A DNA stretch of 64,000 nt from Ephydatia muelleri (GCA_013339895.1 JABACO010000006.1:7106298-7170297); one strand, 5' to 3'; shown: positions 1 through 10,745, numbered from the stretch's first letter. Notes: generated by a model from the sequence alone, not told the origin. Program-made: numbers and translations.

Positions 1-369
1 TTATTGAAGGAGACGGGCCCCCCCCTCGTATATCCTGGACAAGAGTGATGACGTTAACATATATAGTCCCTGGGTCTCGTGAGCTGACTCTCACCATTTT
101 TCGTATGTCATGCATAATTGACAAACAAATTTATTGATAATGACATACTTTATGAATAAATTATGCAGCACGGATGAAATTAATTTTTTGTCTTGATTTT
201 AGTTAAACAATGGTTAATGGAATAAATTTTTGAAGTACAGATATCATAATCAGACCGATTTATAGGACATTCTTAATGTGTTTAAAATTCAATTTGAAAT
301 ACAAAGCAAGATGACCACCTATGTATGGGCCGGGCCATTTCTGGATATGTTCAAGATTTCAAATTCTTT
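1..369. other. unassigned intergenic DNA
   Basis: AT-rich sequence with no convincing coding frame, RNA gene or repeat shared with the rest of the window. Confidence 0.5.
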
Positions 370-563
370 GATATTCTACAAGTCCGAAATGTCCTCTACA
401 CATTGCTCTCACGTTCTGAGAATCGGAGTATCTGTCGTGGAGTTGTAAGGCTCTGAAATTTCGATTAGCCATAAGCGCTACATTTCTATTGCGCGTACTG
501 GAAATTTTATAATATATGCGCCATGCAGATCCCTTTTCGCAGAAACGATCCCATATTATGACC
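370..563 (+). repeat. dispersed repeat family A, copy 1
   Basis: About 190 bp alignable by eye to 16371-16542 and 47727-47893. Shared blocks include GAATCGGAGTA, TTAGC, ACATTTCTATTGCGCGTAC and AAACGATC. The three copies lie in the same orientation and differ by substitutions and small indels, as expected of an old dispersed element. No coding capacity or terminal inverted repeat is evident. Confidence 0.7.
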
Positions 564-1250
564 GATTCAACTAATATAAGAGGCTGGGAGTTAAGACACA
601 TCTATGATGGATTGACACAGGACCCAGTGATGATGTTGTGAACAAAGATGCTGATTACATCAGCTGAATGGTTATCTGTAACAGATGTTTATTTTGCCAT
701 GCTAAAGCATTATTCATTAATAGCATTTAATTCTGCATGCAGAAAAAAGGTGATAACATGAATACTGTGTTGTCATGCCATGATATTTAATACACGCATT
801 TGTATGTGTTTAATATACTCTGAGATTCTCGATATATCATGCAAGATAAATAACAGTCATAACTTCTTTGGGATGAGGCTCCAGTGTGGTTTTATATACT
901 GTAAAATAAGTAATTTTCTTCACTGTGTCACGTGGCATCCTAATGAGAGACGTTTAGTGTGACCCATCTGCAGATAAAGCAAGGCTGATATAAAATTACG
1001 AACCCGAACATGATGTCAACGACAAGTTGAACATTATTGATCAATTTGATGTATTTGTACCATTGCATGTATGTCATCAAGTTCGTCCTATCGACTGGTG
1101 ACATTGGTCAGTCCTTATTACACACCGTCTGTGGGCGTGCACTCTCAGACCTCTATTATATTCCCGGGGTTCAGGATATAACCTACCCATGCTGTTGTTA
1201 ATTATATATAGTACAACCTTCAAGTATTCTTTTCTCCTATGCTCCTGATG
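564..1250. other. unassigned intergenic DNA
   Basis: No gene, RNA or repeat recognised up to the target duplication of the Ginger-type element. Confidence 0.5.
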
Positions 1251-1254
1251 TTCC

Positions 1255-1425
1255 TGTTAGGCGCAAATTGTGAATTTGCGCAATTTATAAATTGCGCTGC
1301 GCAATTTGTGAATTCACAATTTGTGCAACAATTTATAAATTGTTGCGCAAACTGTGATTTGTACTATGCACGGTCCATTTATAAATTGTGCAACGAAAGT
1401 TAAGTTGCGCAATTTGTGAGCTGCA
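1255..1425 (+). repeat. left terminal inverted repeat with palindromic sub-repeats
   Basis: After the 13-bp terminus come several variants of the self-complementary motif GCGCAATTTATAAATTGCGC and of AACAATTTATAAATTGTTGC. The right end at 5234-5348 has the same composition, so the terminal regions are clusters of short palindromes rather than one simple repeat. Confidence 0.8.
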
Positions 1426-1518
1426 ACTAAATCCTATTCTTGATAAATGGCATGAAGTTTACAGTAAACACATGCAACACACCAACCCATGAATTGTACA
1501 TTCCCTGGCGATTCCAGT

Positions 1519-1836
1519 TCATTCTTTGATACATTTCCAGTCACAATTTGGATATCTAAATGCTGCATCAAAAATATGTTCACAGGACTTGTGATACCAC
1601 TCCTTGCATATGGTACACTGGGCCATGTGTATATCAGCTTCAGCTGGCATATGACATGTGCAGAATATATATATGTACTCTGATTTGGGCTGCCCTGGCT
1701 TTATTGGCTTCGATAGAAATGGTACAATCTGTTTTTTAGACAAGCATTCAAGAAGATGTGACCATAACTTTGTCTGTTCGTATTCACGACTAGCTGGGTT
1801 GTTGCCATAAACCAAATCAGTTAGCATAAGCACCAC
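1519..1836 (-). pseudogene. PHD-finger C-terminus of the Ginger element
   Basis: About 105 residues on the minus strand. The motif CTCHMP...MAQCTICKEWYHKSCEHI...CDWKC has the Cys4-His-Cys3 spacing of a PHD zinc finger, including the aromatic WYH before the His. It sits at the end of the element's coding strand, after the Ulp1-like segment. Known PHD fingers read histone tails; here a chromatin-targeting role is only a guess. Confidence 0.72.
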
Positions 1837-1894
1837 AGACAGAAGCTCCTTTTTTAAATTGCATCTTTTGGATTTTTAATGTTATTTGTTGATT

Positions 1895-2340
1895 ACCAGT
1901 GCTAAGCTAGGAAGCAATTTGCAACTTTGTGTCAGTAGATACTGAACTGTGCACACTGTCATAAATATTTACACAATCAGATGATATGTGTTCGATTGCA
2001 ATCCAGTGATTTCCTTCAACATGAAGTATTTGAATGAATGTTTCATTAGTTACTGGGAAGGAAAGGTTCTGACCTAATAACAAGTTGTGAAATCCTGCCA
2101 AAGATGGAACTGGCTCTGAATCATTTTCATTGCTTCATTTATGTGGGTATCTCCAAACCATTTACCTTGTTTCATAGCTACATCTAGTTTTTCAACAGAT
2201 GTAGCTGTAGCTTTCTTTGCAGGAACCTTTCCACGTTTTGGTTGAGTTTGGTAGGCCTTTTTAGTGGTAGATTGTTCAAGTTTTGTGATGCCAGTTATTG
2301 TACAGTTTGACTCCATTTGATTGGCGCATTTGATTGGCGC
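1895..2340 (-). pseudogene. Ulp1-like cysteine protease fragment of the Ginger element, frameshifted
   Basis: One frame gives WFGDTHINEAMKMIQSQF (to about 2113). A second frame one base away continues PSLAGFHNLLLGQNLSF, then ILHVEGNHWIAIEHI and VNIYDSVHSS. The W/H...GNHW...YDS pattern fits the Ulp1/SENP fold, with HW at the catalytic-His position and D in YDS as the Asp. A single missing base near 2110 explains the break. The family normally cleaves SUMO-like modifiers; in transposons its role is not settled. Confidence 0.7.
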
Positions 2341-2371
2341 ATGATTTGGATTTCGGGTGGCAATGACTGTT

Positions 2372-2662
2372 TCAATTAAATCCAGCAGCTCTACAAGCAC
2401 AATGTTTATCTTTACAACCTTTCTTGCAGATACATTTCAGCTTGTCTCTTCCTGTCTGAGCAGCTTCTCTCAGTGTTATGGTAGGCAGTTTGGAATGGTC
2501 CTTATTGTATGGAAATGGTACAGACCCCTTAAATGGCATTAGCTCGCCACTTGGATACCAGTTACATAGGATGCCATGTTCACTAGCTCCTGAAAATAAA
2601 TTCATCACTAATATCTCTGCAGTGAAAAATTTAGTACCCCACCCCATATACATGCACTCCAA
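2372..2662 (-). pseudogene. Ginger accessory region with CXC cysteine-rich motif
   Basis: Open frame on the minus strand ending in KLKCICKKGCKDKHCACRAAG, a CxC..GC..HCxC pattern resembling tesmin/TSO1-like CXC DNA-binding motifs. It is preceded by about 75 residues with no recognised domain. Position after the integrase and before the Ulp1-like segment fits KRBA2-like transposon proteins as I recall them. The upstream 2700-3000 stretch (minus) also has transposon-like coding with several stops. Confidence 0.65.
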
Positions 2663-3232
2663 ATTTGTAACGCACAGCAGTAATTTTTAAACCTCTAGAC
2701 ACAACCCATGTCCAGAGAGTTTCTAATAACTACCTTTACATACAATTTCACTAGTAACTTACTGTAGCTGGTAAAGATCATGTCTAACTTCGTTAACATA
2801 GCACAGCAGACGTGGCATGTCGGTTGATAACCGCTCATTTTTGGGTACCTGTTCTGTAACAGTATCTCCTGCACCGTAGGTATTGCATTGATGTCGTTTA
2901 CTCTTGACATACTGGGTCTTCATTCTTTCAACATTTTTGAGATACTCTTTATCAGCTGCCTCACGTATGTTTACATGGCAGGTGCTGGTAGTAAGTGTTG
3001 ACAGTGAAGGTTCACTGAGGGGAGGGGGTTATGGATACATGTGTATTACAAAACTAACCTTATGTCTGACGAGGTTCTTGAGGTTTAATGGGAGATGGTA
3101 TATCATCCTGATGAGAGTTACTAGTTTGTGCAGGGCACATGGGTAGCAACGATTGTTCATTTGAAACTGATGATTTAGGAAGAATTTGTGAGGGTGGCAA
3201 TATTAACGTAGGACTGTCAGGATTGGAAGTAC

Positions 3233-3715
3233 TTATAGGTGAACTTCTAACAAGAGAAGTGGTTGAAGGACTGTGAGATGCGGGGACACTGATGAACGAG
3301 TAAATCTTGATGGCTTAACAGGAGAGGTGATTGAACATGCTTGCCGAACAGGAGACACTGATGAACGAGTATAACTTGATAGCTTAAGAGGAGGGGTGAT
3401 TGAAGATGCTTGCCGAACAGGAGACACTGATGAACGAGTATAACTTGATAGCTTAAGAGGAGGGGTGATTGAAGATGCTTGCCGAACAGGAGACACTGAT
3501 GAACGAGTAAAACGTGATGGCTTAACAGGAGGGGTGATTGAAGATGCTTGCCGACACTGATGAAAGAGTAAAACTTGATGGCTTAACAGGAGGGGTGATT
3601 GAAGATGCTTGCCGAACAGGAGACACTGATGAACGAGTAAATCTTGATGGCTTAACATCACAGGTGATTGAAGGACTGTGAGATGCTTGCCAAACAGGAG
3701 ACACTGATGGAGTAT
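3233..3715 (-). repeat. 69-bp coding minisatellite (23-residue Ser/Pro repeats) inside the Ginger coding region
   Basis: A 69-bp unit is repeated about six times with partial copies. On the minus strand it encodes near-identical 23-residue units of the type SSVSPVRQASSITPPLKLS followed by SYTR. 69 is a multiple of three, so expansion keeps frame. It lies between the integrase and the CXC motif and looks like a disordered linker. Function unknown. Confidence 0.8.
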
Positions 3716-3849
3716 GAGCTGGAGATTGAAAATGAAACACTGACAAAGGAGTATGATTGTTTAAAATAATGAAGCGACAAAAGCAATTACCCTATTAAAG
3801 ATTATGAATAGTCACATGCATGCACACATGTAAGATCAATACACATTGT

Positions 3850-4860
3850 GCTCACCATCCATCAAATCAGCCACTTCTTCCTCCATGACACATGGTTTCT
3901 TTCCTTTAGGAAGTTCTGTAAATGGTGTTGTTCTGGGAGGTTGACCATAAACCACTTCAGATGGACTTTTCTTCAAGGTGCGACACACTTGTGTTTTAAG
4001 GTTATCTGCATGTGTAAGTAAATGGTTAAAATTGCATTTGTCTTACAATCAAATGGGTGGCAATCAATCAGTCCATGGAGCATTTCCTGTGCCTCTCCAT
4101 TCCTGTTTCATTGCTTGGATCTGCATCTCAACACAGTGGTTACCCTTTTCCACCAATCCATGAGATTGAGAATGGCAGGGACACCATTTATGACCACAAC
4201 TTGACCTGGCCATAATGTCAGTGTTTCTTTGACGATTTCATTTACAAACTCCCTGCCATTATCAGACTGCAGTATCTTGGGTAACCCCAAATAAGGAAAC
4301 ACTTTTGTTGCAAGCCCAACAGCAACCTCCCTGCAAATTTTCTCATCAGAGGCCACATGACGTGAAACTTAGATCTATGATCCATGAGTGTGCAATGTAA
4401 TTGTAGGAGTCATCTGGCATATACCTCATATCAATGAGGTCAATCTAAAGTATTCACATTAATATGATAAATCAAGCAACCTTTAAGTTTACCAGGTCTT
4501 ATTTGACCATGAGTCAGGAAGCCAGATGTAATTATTGGCTTCAGTGAAGCAATACTGTTTTGAGGCTGCTTCAGCTGACAGACGGCACACGTGTTGCAAA
4601 AATATTGGACAGCCTCCCTGGGTAGAAATTCATAGGATCTCTGAACTTGCAATTCAATGACATGTTGATATACAATATTCATAAGCCACAGTGATGCTTT
4701 ACCTCAACAAGTGTTTTCTTTTAACCTACGTGACCGTTTTCCAAAGAGTGTATACGCTCCAAGATCATAAAATTTCTCAGCTGTAGCAACGACACGGTAG
4801 TGACCAAACATGGTAGTGTCATTTTCATTCTGCAGTAGAGACATAAACCATCACAACTAC
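3850..4860 (-). pseudogene. Ginger integrase (zinc-binding region plus DDE core), decayed
   Basis: Reading the minus strand, 4680-4440 gives a zinc-binding-like segment (REAVQYFCNTCAVCQLKQP) followed by an IDLIDM stretch that would hold the first catalytic Asp. 4330-4220 gives GLPKILQSDNGREFVNEI, which carries the second catalytic Asp. A shifted frame at about 4180-4110 reads SHGLVEKGNH with the expected Glu, then MQIQAMKQEW. 3960-3855 gives PSEVVYGQPPR followed by a hydrophilic tail. These blocks match the integrase of Ginger1 and KRBA2-like proteins in order. At least two frameshifts and stops separate them, so it is inactive. The family role is cut-and-paste transposition by a retroviral-type integrase fold. 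Confidence 0.8.
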
Positions 4861-5233
4861 ATCAATCAAACTAATCGAAGTTTATCTATAACACAACAGT
4901 CTGAGAACGCGCCGTGTACATACAAGCACATATAATTCACCTTTATTTTTGCTGGTAGAAGAGAACGTCAGTTAATTCTAACTCTGGATAGTTAAGTAGC
5001 TTAAATTGCTTAATTCTGTTGACCCTGCTTAAAAGATGCAGTGACACTAGTCACTACCACCTTGTTCTCCTTTGATCGCTTGTCGAATTGTTTTCGCTTT
5101 CTCTTCGATGACAGTTTTGCTACAGTGTAGTTCCTGTACCATAGTACCTCTCTTTACAAAATATCTCAAACAACCTTCTGGGGTATTCTTTTGACATTTG
5201 ATACACTTCGCCACGTGGATTTAAAACGAACTG

Positions 5234-5348
5234 CGTTAGGATGCGCAATTTATAAATTGTTGCGCAGATTATGAATTTACGAATTGCGCAGCGCAATTTA
5301 TAAATTGCACAGCGCAATTTATAAATTGCGCAAATTTTGCGCCTAACA
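5234..5348 (-). repeat. right terminal inverted repeat with palindromic sub-repeats
   Basis: Contains at least three copies of GCGCAATTTATAAATTG-type palindromes and ends TTTGCGCCTAACA, the inverted copy of the left terminus, immediately before TTCC. Confidence 0.8.
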
Positions 5349-5352
5349 TTCC

Positions 5353-6259
5353 TATTACACCCGGCTTTGTCTAGGCATCCGTTTTACTGTTCTTCGCCTT
5401 CCTGCATGCATGCCTCCATATCTTCATAAACTCCTCTACTTTGACAATACGCCTAGCTTTTTCTTTCTCTTGAACTAGCATCAGGCGTCGTACCACTGAG
5501 AAATGAAGATAGTGAGCAGTGGGAAGTCGCGGATTGTATAAGTACTACACGTATAGAGAGTGAAAGCCCATAGTTTGGAGAGATGAGAACATGGCCATTG
5601 AGTTGTACGTCATTTTGTAGGCTAAGTATCAATCACAGCACTCATTCATAGTACACCATTTACAGTGAATCGATATGATTTTAATTATTCGGAGAATCAT
5701 TCCCTGCAGTTCATATATTTCCCCTCTCGCTCCTCCCCTTCCACTGTGCAATGGAAGAAAATTGACAGCAAGAAGCTGGTGCAGTGTTATACATGTACAT
5801 ATGTACGCCACTCAGTCAATTACTACTTAATTTTGCTAAACACGCGAGTGATCACAAAGCTATTCAAACAGCACACACAGCTAGTGAATGATTCCCTGTT
5901 TGGCAAGTTTCTCACAAGCTATGTATGCAATAAGCAAATTCATCTCGATCATGAATAAAATTGTATTTGGATGATTATATTGGTCACTTCCATATTACTT
6001 CGTCCCCAATTTAAAATTCTGCAGACTGTTTTGATAAGTTTTATATGATTGCTTTTTGGAAAGCAGACGTTATAATTATTGGCTGCATATACTGTCAGTT
6101 GAATTACAGGTTTGCCATAGGTTTGCGTGTTTCTATGGCATGCATTCCGACAAATAGATCGATCTGTACACCTGCAAGTATCCGGCACCTGACGTAATGC
6201 TGATATAGACTGGTGATCTTTGTTGTTGTTGTAGAGGGGGTGTGTCTCAGGTGTGTCGA
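5353..6259. other. 5' flank of the first EXS gene
   Basis: No other gene recognised. The stretch must contain the promoter and 5' UTR of the EXS gene, but I see no clear TATA box. A short GTT microsatellite (6223-6235) lies just before the start codon. Confidence 0.5.
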
Positions 6260-8098
6260 ATGTCAAAAGACGAACAGTCAAGCCTTTTGTTAGACACACA
6301 ATCAGCGTGTTCACCAGAGGGCTCGTTGACTCATTCTGGTAAATGGAAATTCAAAGGATTGGCCAGCAAAGAAACGGGGCCTTTCCACGTCAACCCGTCG
6401 GCAATCAACGAAAACGAATATCTCGAGTTGTCCCATACGTCTCGTCGCCAAGCGAAAGCGGAAGCGAACGACGCAAAAAGGCTGCAAGCCAAGGAGATCA
6501 TAGACCAGAAGCTGAACGATCTTTTCACGTCCTTGAACGGAAGCCTCGCGAACCTAGAGCGCAGACTCCGGCAGGGTTCCCTAGAGGCTGCGGAACTCTA
6601 CGAGATAGTGAACACACTCGTTGATCACCAACAGACCCTCGGCCTTCAGTTTCAGCAACTAAGGAACCATGCGGAGCAGCTGGACAACGACCTCCACTCC
6701 AGCGCGAACAGTGACTATCTGGGCGGTCCGGAGGTCACTGCCTCGAAGAATAAGATCGAGGACATCATTGTCGCCAACCTACTGGAGGTGGAGGCCGTCC
6801 TGACGCGCATGCTCGGCAGCACCGAGCGGACCCACCAGTTCCTCTCCGACAAGCTGATCCTCGAGGAAGTGCGTAACGAGAAGTACGATTTCTACTACTA
6901 TCTTCCAGTCATCCTGCTGTTGGCGATGTGGACGGTTATCATCGGATTGGAGATAGGGTCCTCTTCTGCCCTTTACTGGGTTACACTTCTGCGCGTGGTA
7001 AGAGGACCCCTTTTGACGCTCACTTTCATGTACCTGATTGGCGTCAACATTAGTGGGTGGGCCAGGGTTAGAATCGATTATGTCCAACTGTTTTCTATCA
7101 AGTACGTCAGGGCCATAACGCCGAAAGACGCCTTTAGATTTGCAGGGATAGTAACGATATTGTTTGGTGTCCTCCTGGTCGTAGTGATGTTTGCTTCTAT
7201 CACTGAGCGTATCACCCTCCTGCTCGTGATTGGTGTGTTGATGTGGCTAGTTCTCATACTTCTGATGCTTAACCCTCTTCACATTATGCAACGTGGCGCC
7301 AGGTTCTCGTTTGTCAGCTCCTTCATTCGAGTTATGCTCACCCCTTTCTACAAAATCACTTTTGGCGACGCCTGGCTCGCAGATCAACTTCTTAGCACAA
7401 TAGCGGTCATGCTTGACTTTGAGTACCTGATATGCTATCTCTCAGTAGTGATCTGGGACTCCGATCAAAGTCTGTCTTACTGCCTGTCTAGCACAAATGG
7501 CATCAGACCTCTCATAGTTGCATTGCCCACATTTTGGCGCCTCGTGCAGTGCCTACGTAGCTTCTATGACACAGCTTCTTCTGATCATCTGTTAAATGCA
7601 GGAAAGTACCTAAGTGCACTGCCAGTCATTGCATTTTCCACTGCCTATGAATTGACATTGTCTTCAACATTTACAATATCATTATCTGGCCTGTTCGATC
7701 TGCAAACCGGTGGATGGATTGTGGTGGGCTGGGTGCTGACAGCTGCTGTGAACGTGTTGTACAGTTTTCTATGGGATGTGTTTTGTGATTGGAAGCTGAT
7801 ACAGTTTGCACATTGCCACGTACCACATCTCCGAAGGCAACGTTTGTATCGTCGCAAGGAGTGGTATTATTTGATCATACCACTTGATTTTATGTTGCGG
7901 GTTCTATCAACACTCAAACTGACTTTCACCTTAGTGCGAAATGTTCCACATTCTGAGGCAATCTTCACACTTTTGATTTTCAGTGAATTCTTGAGACGTT
8001 TTGTATGGAACTATTTTCGTGTCGAAGTTGAATCCCTCAATCGAACAACAAAAGATGAAAGAGCTCCTCCAATGCAATTAAATGTATTCCCAATCTGA
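6260..8098 (+). CDS. EXS-domain multipass membrane protein, XPR1/Erd1-like, lacking SPX
   Basis: Single uninterrupted exon of 612 residues from the ATG at 6260 (MSKDEQSSLLL); the GTG in frame upstream is not a plausible start. Residues 1-205 are hydrophilic and helix-rich with no SPX signature. From about 210 there are multiple hydrophobic segments. EXS landmarks are clear: FGDAWLADQL (368-377), FEYLICY, FWRLVQCLRSF, NAGKYL, WDVFCDW (505-511), SEFLRRFVWNYFR (575-587). In human XPR1 these belong to the phosphate export channel. The position of human Trp573 (RFAW) reads RVLS here (Ser550), while the Arg and the E..RR triad (576, 579, 580) are kept. Likely transports phosphate or a related anion at the plasma or Golgi membrane; the substrate is inferred. 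A paralogue lies at 48001-49662. Confidence 0.88.
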   Translation: MSKDEQSSLLLDTQSACSPEGSLTHSGKWKFKGLASKETGPFHVNPSAINENEYLELSHTSRRQAKAEANDAKRLQAKEIIDQKLNDLFTSLNGSLANLERRLRQGSLEAAELYEIVNTLVDHQQTLGLQFQQLRNHAEQLDNDLHSSANSDYLGGPEVTASKNKIEDIIVANLLEVEAVLTRMLGSTERTHQFLSDKLILEEVRNEKYDFYYYLPVILLLAMWTVIIGLEIGSSSALYWVTLLRVVRGPLLTLTFMYLIGVNISGWARVRIDYVQLFSIKYVRAITPKDAFRFAGIVTILFGVLLVVVMFASITERITLLLVIGVLMWLVLILLMLNPLHIMQRGARFSFVSSFIRVMLTPFYKITFGDAWLADQLLSTIAVMLDFEYLICYLSVVIWDSDQSLSYCLSSTNGIRPLIVALPTFWRLVQCLRSFYDTASSDHLLNAGKYLSALPVIAFSTAYELTLSSTFTISLSGLFDLQTGGWIVVGWVLTAAVNVLYSFLWDVFCDWKLIQFAHCHVPHLRRQRLYRRKEWYYLIIPLDFMLRVLSTLKLTFTLVRNVPHSEAIFTLLIFSEFLRRFVWNYFRVEVESLNRTTKDERAPPMQLNVFPI

Positions 8099-8365
8099 AT
8101 TAGAAATTAAAATGTCCATGCATATCAGAAATGCCTGTTATAGCTGTCTTCTGCAATTCAACGGTGCATATAGGATTATATTAATAAGTCTGGCATTTAC
8201 CATTAATTTTGTATCTTACGTTGAAACTATTCTTTATGAGAGGTTTTTGTCGGGATGGGTTTTGGGAAGAGATACACTGTAGAGAGACAATGGACTCAAG
8301 CTTCGGCTGAGGTGTAAATGATTTTTCACTATTCATTAATACGTCTTTCGCATGATGCCGTTTTT

Positions 8366-8371
8366 AATAAA
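8366..8371 (+). terminator. candidate polyadenylation signal of the first EXS gene
   Basis: AATAAA 268 bp after the stop codon, the first canonical signal in a plausible place on the plus strand. Confidence 0.5.
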
Positions 8372-8727
8372 GTTGTATCTAGGCGTGATTTTTTTAACTG
8401 AAGTCGTTACTTGGTTCCGTTGATAACCGCCGACTTACATATTAACGTATACGCCTGTTCATTCGTGCGTGCATCGCAAATTTACTGAGGTATGATAAAT
8501 ATTCTTACGAACAGATGTTCCTACTCAAATCACTGATATGACTTTGTGATGGAAGCGTGCAAATCCATGATGAAAGAAAGGAGGGAAAATGTTTTATTTT
8601 TAATTTGTTTCAAGCAGATGTTGGGTCTGACGTCGACGTTCCACACTATTCGGCGCTGACACCATATACGGCATTAAATGTGTTGTAATTATAAATCTAC
8701 ACCGCAATGGAGAGAGGTAGACAGTAG
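8372..8727. other. unassigned intergenic DNA
   Basis: No coding or repeat signal seen up to the poly-G tract. Confidence 0.45.
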
Positions 8728-8736
8728 TCAGTGGAT

Positions 8737-8768
<32 letters not shown>
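8728..8768 (+). repeat. 30-nt poly-G tract following GTCAGTGGATCC
   Basis: An uninterrupted G run at 8739-8768, preceded by CAGTGGATCC. A second run of 31 G at 50301-50331 is preceded by CGGCGGATCC. The shared prefix resembles the hAT-like terminus CAGTGGCGGATC seen at 11983, so the runs may be expanded ends of such elements. Confidence 0.8.
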
Positions 8769-8770
<2 letters not shown>

Positions 8771-9394
8771 GCACCCTTTCAAACCGGCAATGAAATTTTA
8801 TTTATAACCATTAGTAACAATAAAGAATTATTGCAAAGTGAAATTCGTAATAATAGAACTGCAGCTATGCGAGCAAACAAACGGCAAGGCAGTATCATGA
8901 CGTCTTGGAAGAGGTTTGTCTATGATTATTTTAATAAACTGAAGTGTAATTGGGTATTCTGGCTATTTTATTTGTCTAGACCACGGACCACTTATGCGGT
9001 GTGTAATTGCATTAGTGGTTTCCGTCACAAGTGTCCCGTGAGCTGTAGCAGTACTCTGTGACTCTCGCACTGTCCCACCATGACCAAACTTCTACATTTA
9101 TTCTAGATCGCTCGAATATCCTGATGCTTTATATGAGAAGCACATGTCTTCAGTGAGCAGTGGCACTAGTGGTTGTTCCAGCAGTACCAGTGACAGTGTT
9201 TGTTCTGGCAGTGGCAAAATAGACCGCTTGGAAGTTGGCACCACATTCCACAGCACCACATTCCACACTAATTATCACAAAACAATATTGTGAGGCAGGC
9301 GCCAGTGACCCACAAGTGCAAGAACTAACTATAATTACACAATAACTGCATCATGCGTCATGCATCATGCGTGAACCGGTACATATAATAAGAC
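8769..9394. other. unassigned intergenic DNA
   Basis: A Ser/Gly-rich open stretch occurs on the plus strand near 9110-9280, but it has no recognisable domain and no clear splice context. Nothing else supported. Confidence 0.4.
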
Positions 9395-10120
9395 TCCACT
9401 ACCACAGCATCTGATGAGGTCTACACATTTCTAAAAATGTGTGATTATAATGGCTCCTCCCCCATGAGGACCATGGCTATGTCACACACGTGAGAGTGAG
9501 TTCACCCTACTGTCTGACCAAGGTAAGCGATGTTCTGGTGATCCTGCACCACCAGAGCATCTGATGAGGTCTGTCTCACATTTCTGAACATGTGTCATTA
9601 AAATGGCCCCTCCCCGTTGAGGACCATGGCCATGTCACACATGTGAGAGTGAGTTTACCCCACTGTCTGACCAAGGTAAGCGATGTTCTGGTGATCCTGC
9701 ACCACCAGAGCATCTGATGAGGTCTGTTTCACATTTCTGAACATGTGTGATTAAAATGGCCCCTCTCCCTTGAGAACCATGGCCATGTCACACATGTGAG
9801 AGTGAGTTTACCCTACTGTCTGACCAAGGTAAGTGATGTTCTGGTGATCCTGCACCACCAGAGCGTCTGATGAGGTCTGTCACACATTTCAGAACATGTG
9901 TGATTAAAATGGCCCCTCCCCCTTGAGAACCATGGCCATGTCACACATGTGAGAGAGAGTTTACCCCACTGTCTGACCAAGGTAAGCGATGTTCTGGTGA
10001 TCCTGCACCACCAGAGCATCTGATGAGGTCTGTCTCACATTTCTGAACATGTGTCATTAAAATGGCCCCTCCCCCTTGAGGACCATGGCCATGTCACACA
10101 TGTGAGAGTGAGTTTACCCT
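9395..10120 (+). repeat. 153-bp tandem repeat array, about 4.7 copies
   Basis: The block ATGTCACACATGTGAGAG recurs (with changes) at 9479, 9631, 9785, 9938 and 10091, giving spacings of 152, 154, 153 and 153 bp. Each unit also holds CACCACCAGAGCATCTGATG and a C-rich GGCCCCTCCCC block. The array ends abruptly at a perfect palindrome. Confidence 0.9.
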
Positions 10121-10150
10121 AGGGTAAACTCACTCTCACATGTGTGACAT
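10091..10150. repeat. perfect 60-bp palindrome at the array end
   Basis: The 30 bp from 10091 (ATGTCACACATGTGAGAGTG and the next ten bases) are followed with no spacer by their exact reverse complement to 10150. The axis is AGTTTACCCT|AGGGTAAACT. Confidence 0.95.
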
Positions 10151-10324
10151 GTGGAGGAACTTTGTTTACATCCGAAAACCATTAGTACTTATAAATTCAA
10201 CACAAATTCAAACCACACTACCCCTATGTACTAGCAATGGAACACATGCTATAGGATGTCTTTTTGAACACCATCACTTTCCTGGTGACCGCTGATTTCT
10301 GCATATGCTCTTCTATAAAACCAG

Positions 10325-10745
10325 ATGAATACATCAATGATATGCTTAAATTGGAGAAAGACCTCCAATACCCTAAATCCCTTGGAAGTGAAGTAAGAAG
10401 GTGGAAGGGACTGTGGATGAACATAAGGTAAAGTTGACAAAAAAAAGTGAATTTCCTAAAACTCTTCTTGAAGCTTTGGGTGCATGTGACAGGGATTCCT
10501 TTCCAACATCCATTTCCTGCTTGATGTTGCCTGCACATTACCTATATCAAGTGCAGAAGCAGAATGATCCATCTCCTTAATGAGAAGGATCAAGACATAC
10601 GCATGCAAGATCGGTTATGACAGAAGAATGCTTTTCTGATCTGGCTTTGAATTCCATACACTATAAAGAAAGAGTACCTGCTGATGAAATTTGCGAGGCA
10701 TTCGTGCAGGCCCATCCAGAAAACTGTTTCAAGCATCTTTATTTG
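10325..10745 (+). pseudogene. hAT-family transposase C-terminal remnant
   Basis: In shifting plus-strand frames the sequence gives KDLQYPKSLGSEVRRWKGLW, then DRDSFPNIHFLLDVACTLPI, SSAEAE, LMRRIKTY, and finally TEECFSDLALNSIHY. This is the order of the hAT C-terminal dimerisation region (S.(E)AER.FS..R.IK...R..M...L..LAL..IH). Stops and frameshifts break it, so it is a dead fragment. Confidence 0.72.

Larger units (their letters stand above)
1255..5348 (-). mobile_element. Ginger-type DNA transposon (4,094 bp)
   Basis: The element starts TGTTAGGCGCAAA and ends with the reverse complement TTTGCGCCTAACA. It is flanked by a perfect 4-bp duplication TTCC at 1251-1254 and 5349-5352. A TGTNR terminus with a 4-bp duplication and a gypsy-like integrase is, as I recall, the definition of Ginger1 cut-and-paste elements. 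Coding is on the minus strand in the order integrase zinc-binding and core, Ser/Pro repeats, CXC cysteine-rich motif, Ulp1-like protease, PHD finger. Frames are broken in several places, for example near 2110, near 4160 and near 4380, so this copy looks dead although its ends are intact. Confidence 0.88.

Noticed and set aside
6242..6259. GTG start six codons upstream of the EXS ATG
   Set aside because: A eukaryotic gene with an in-frame ATG at 6260 makes the GTG start unlikely.
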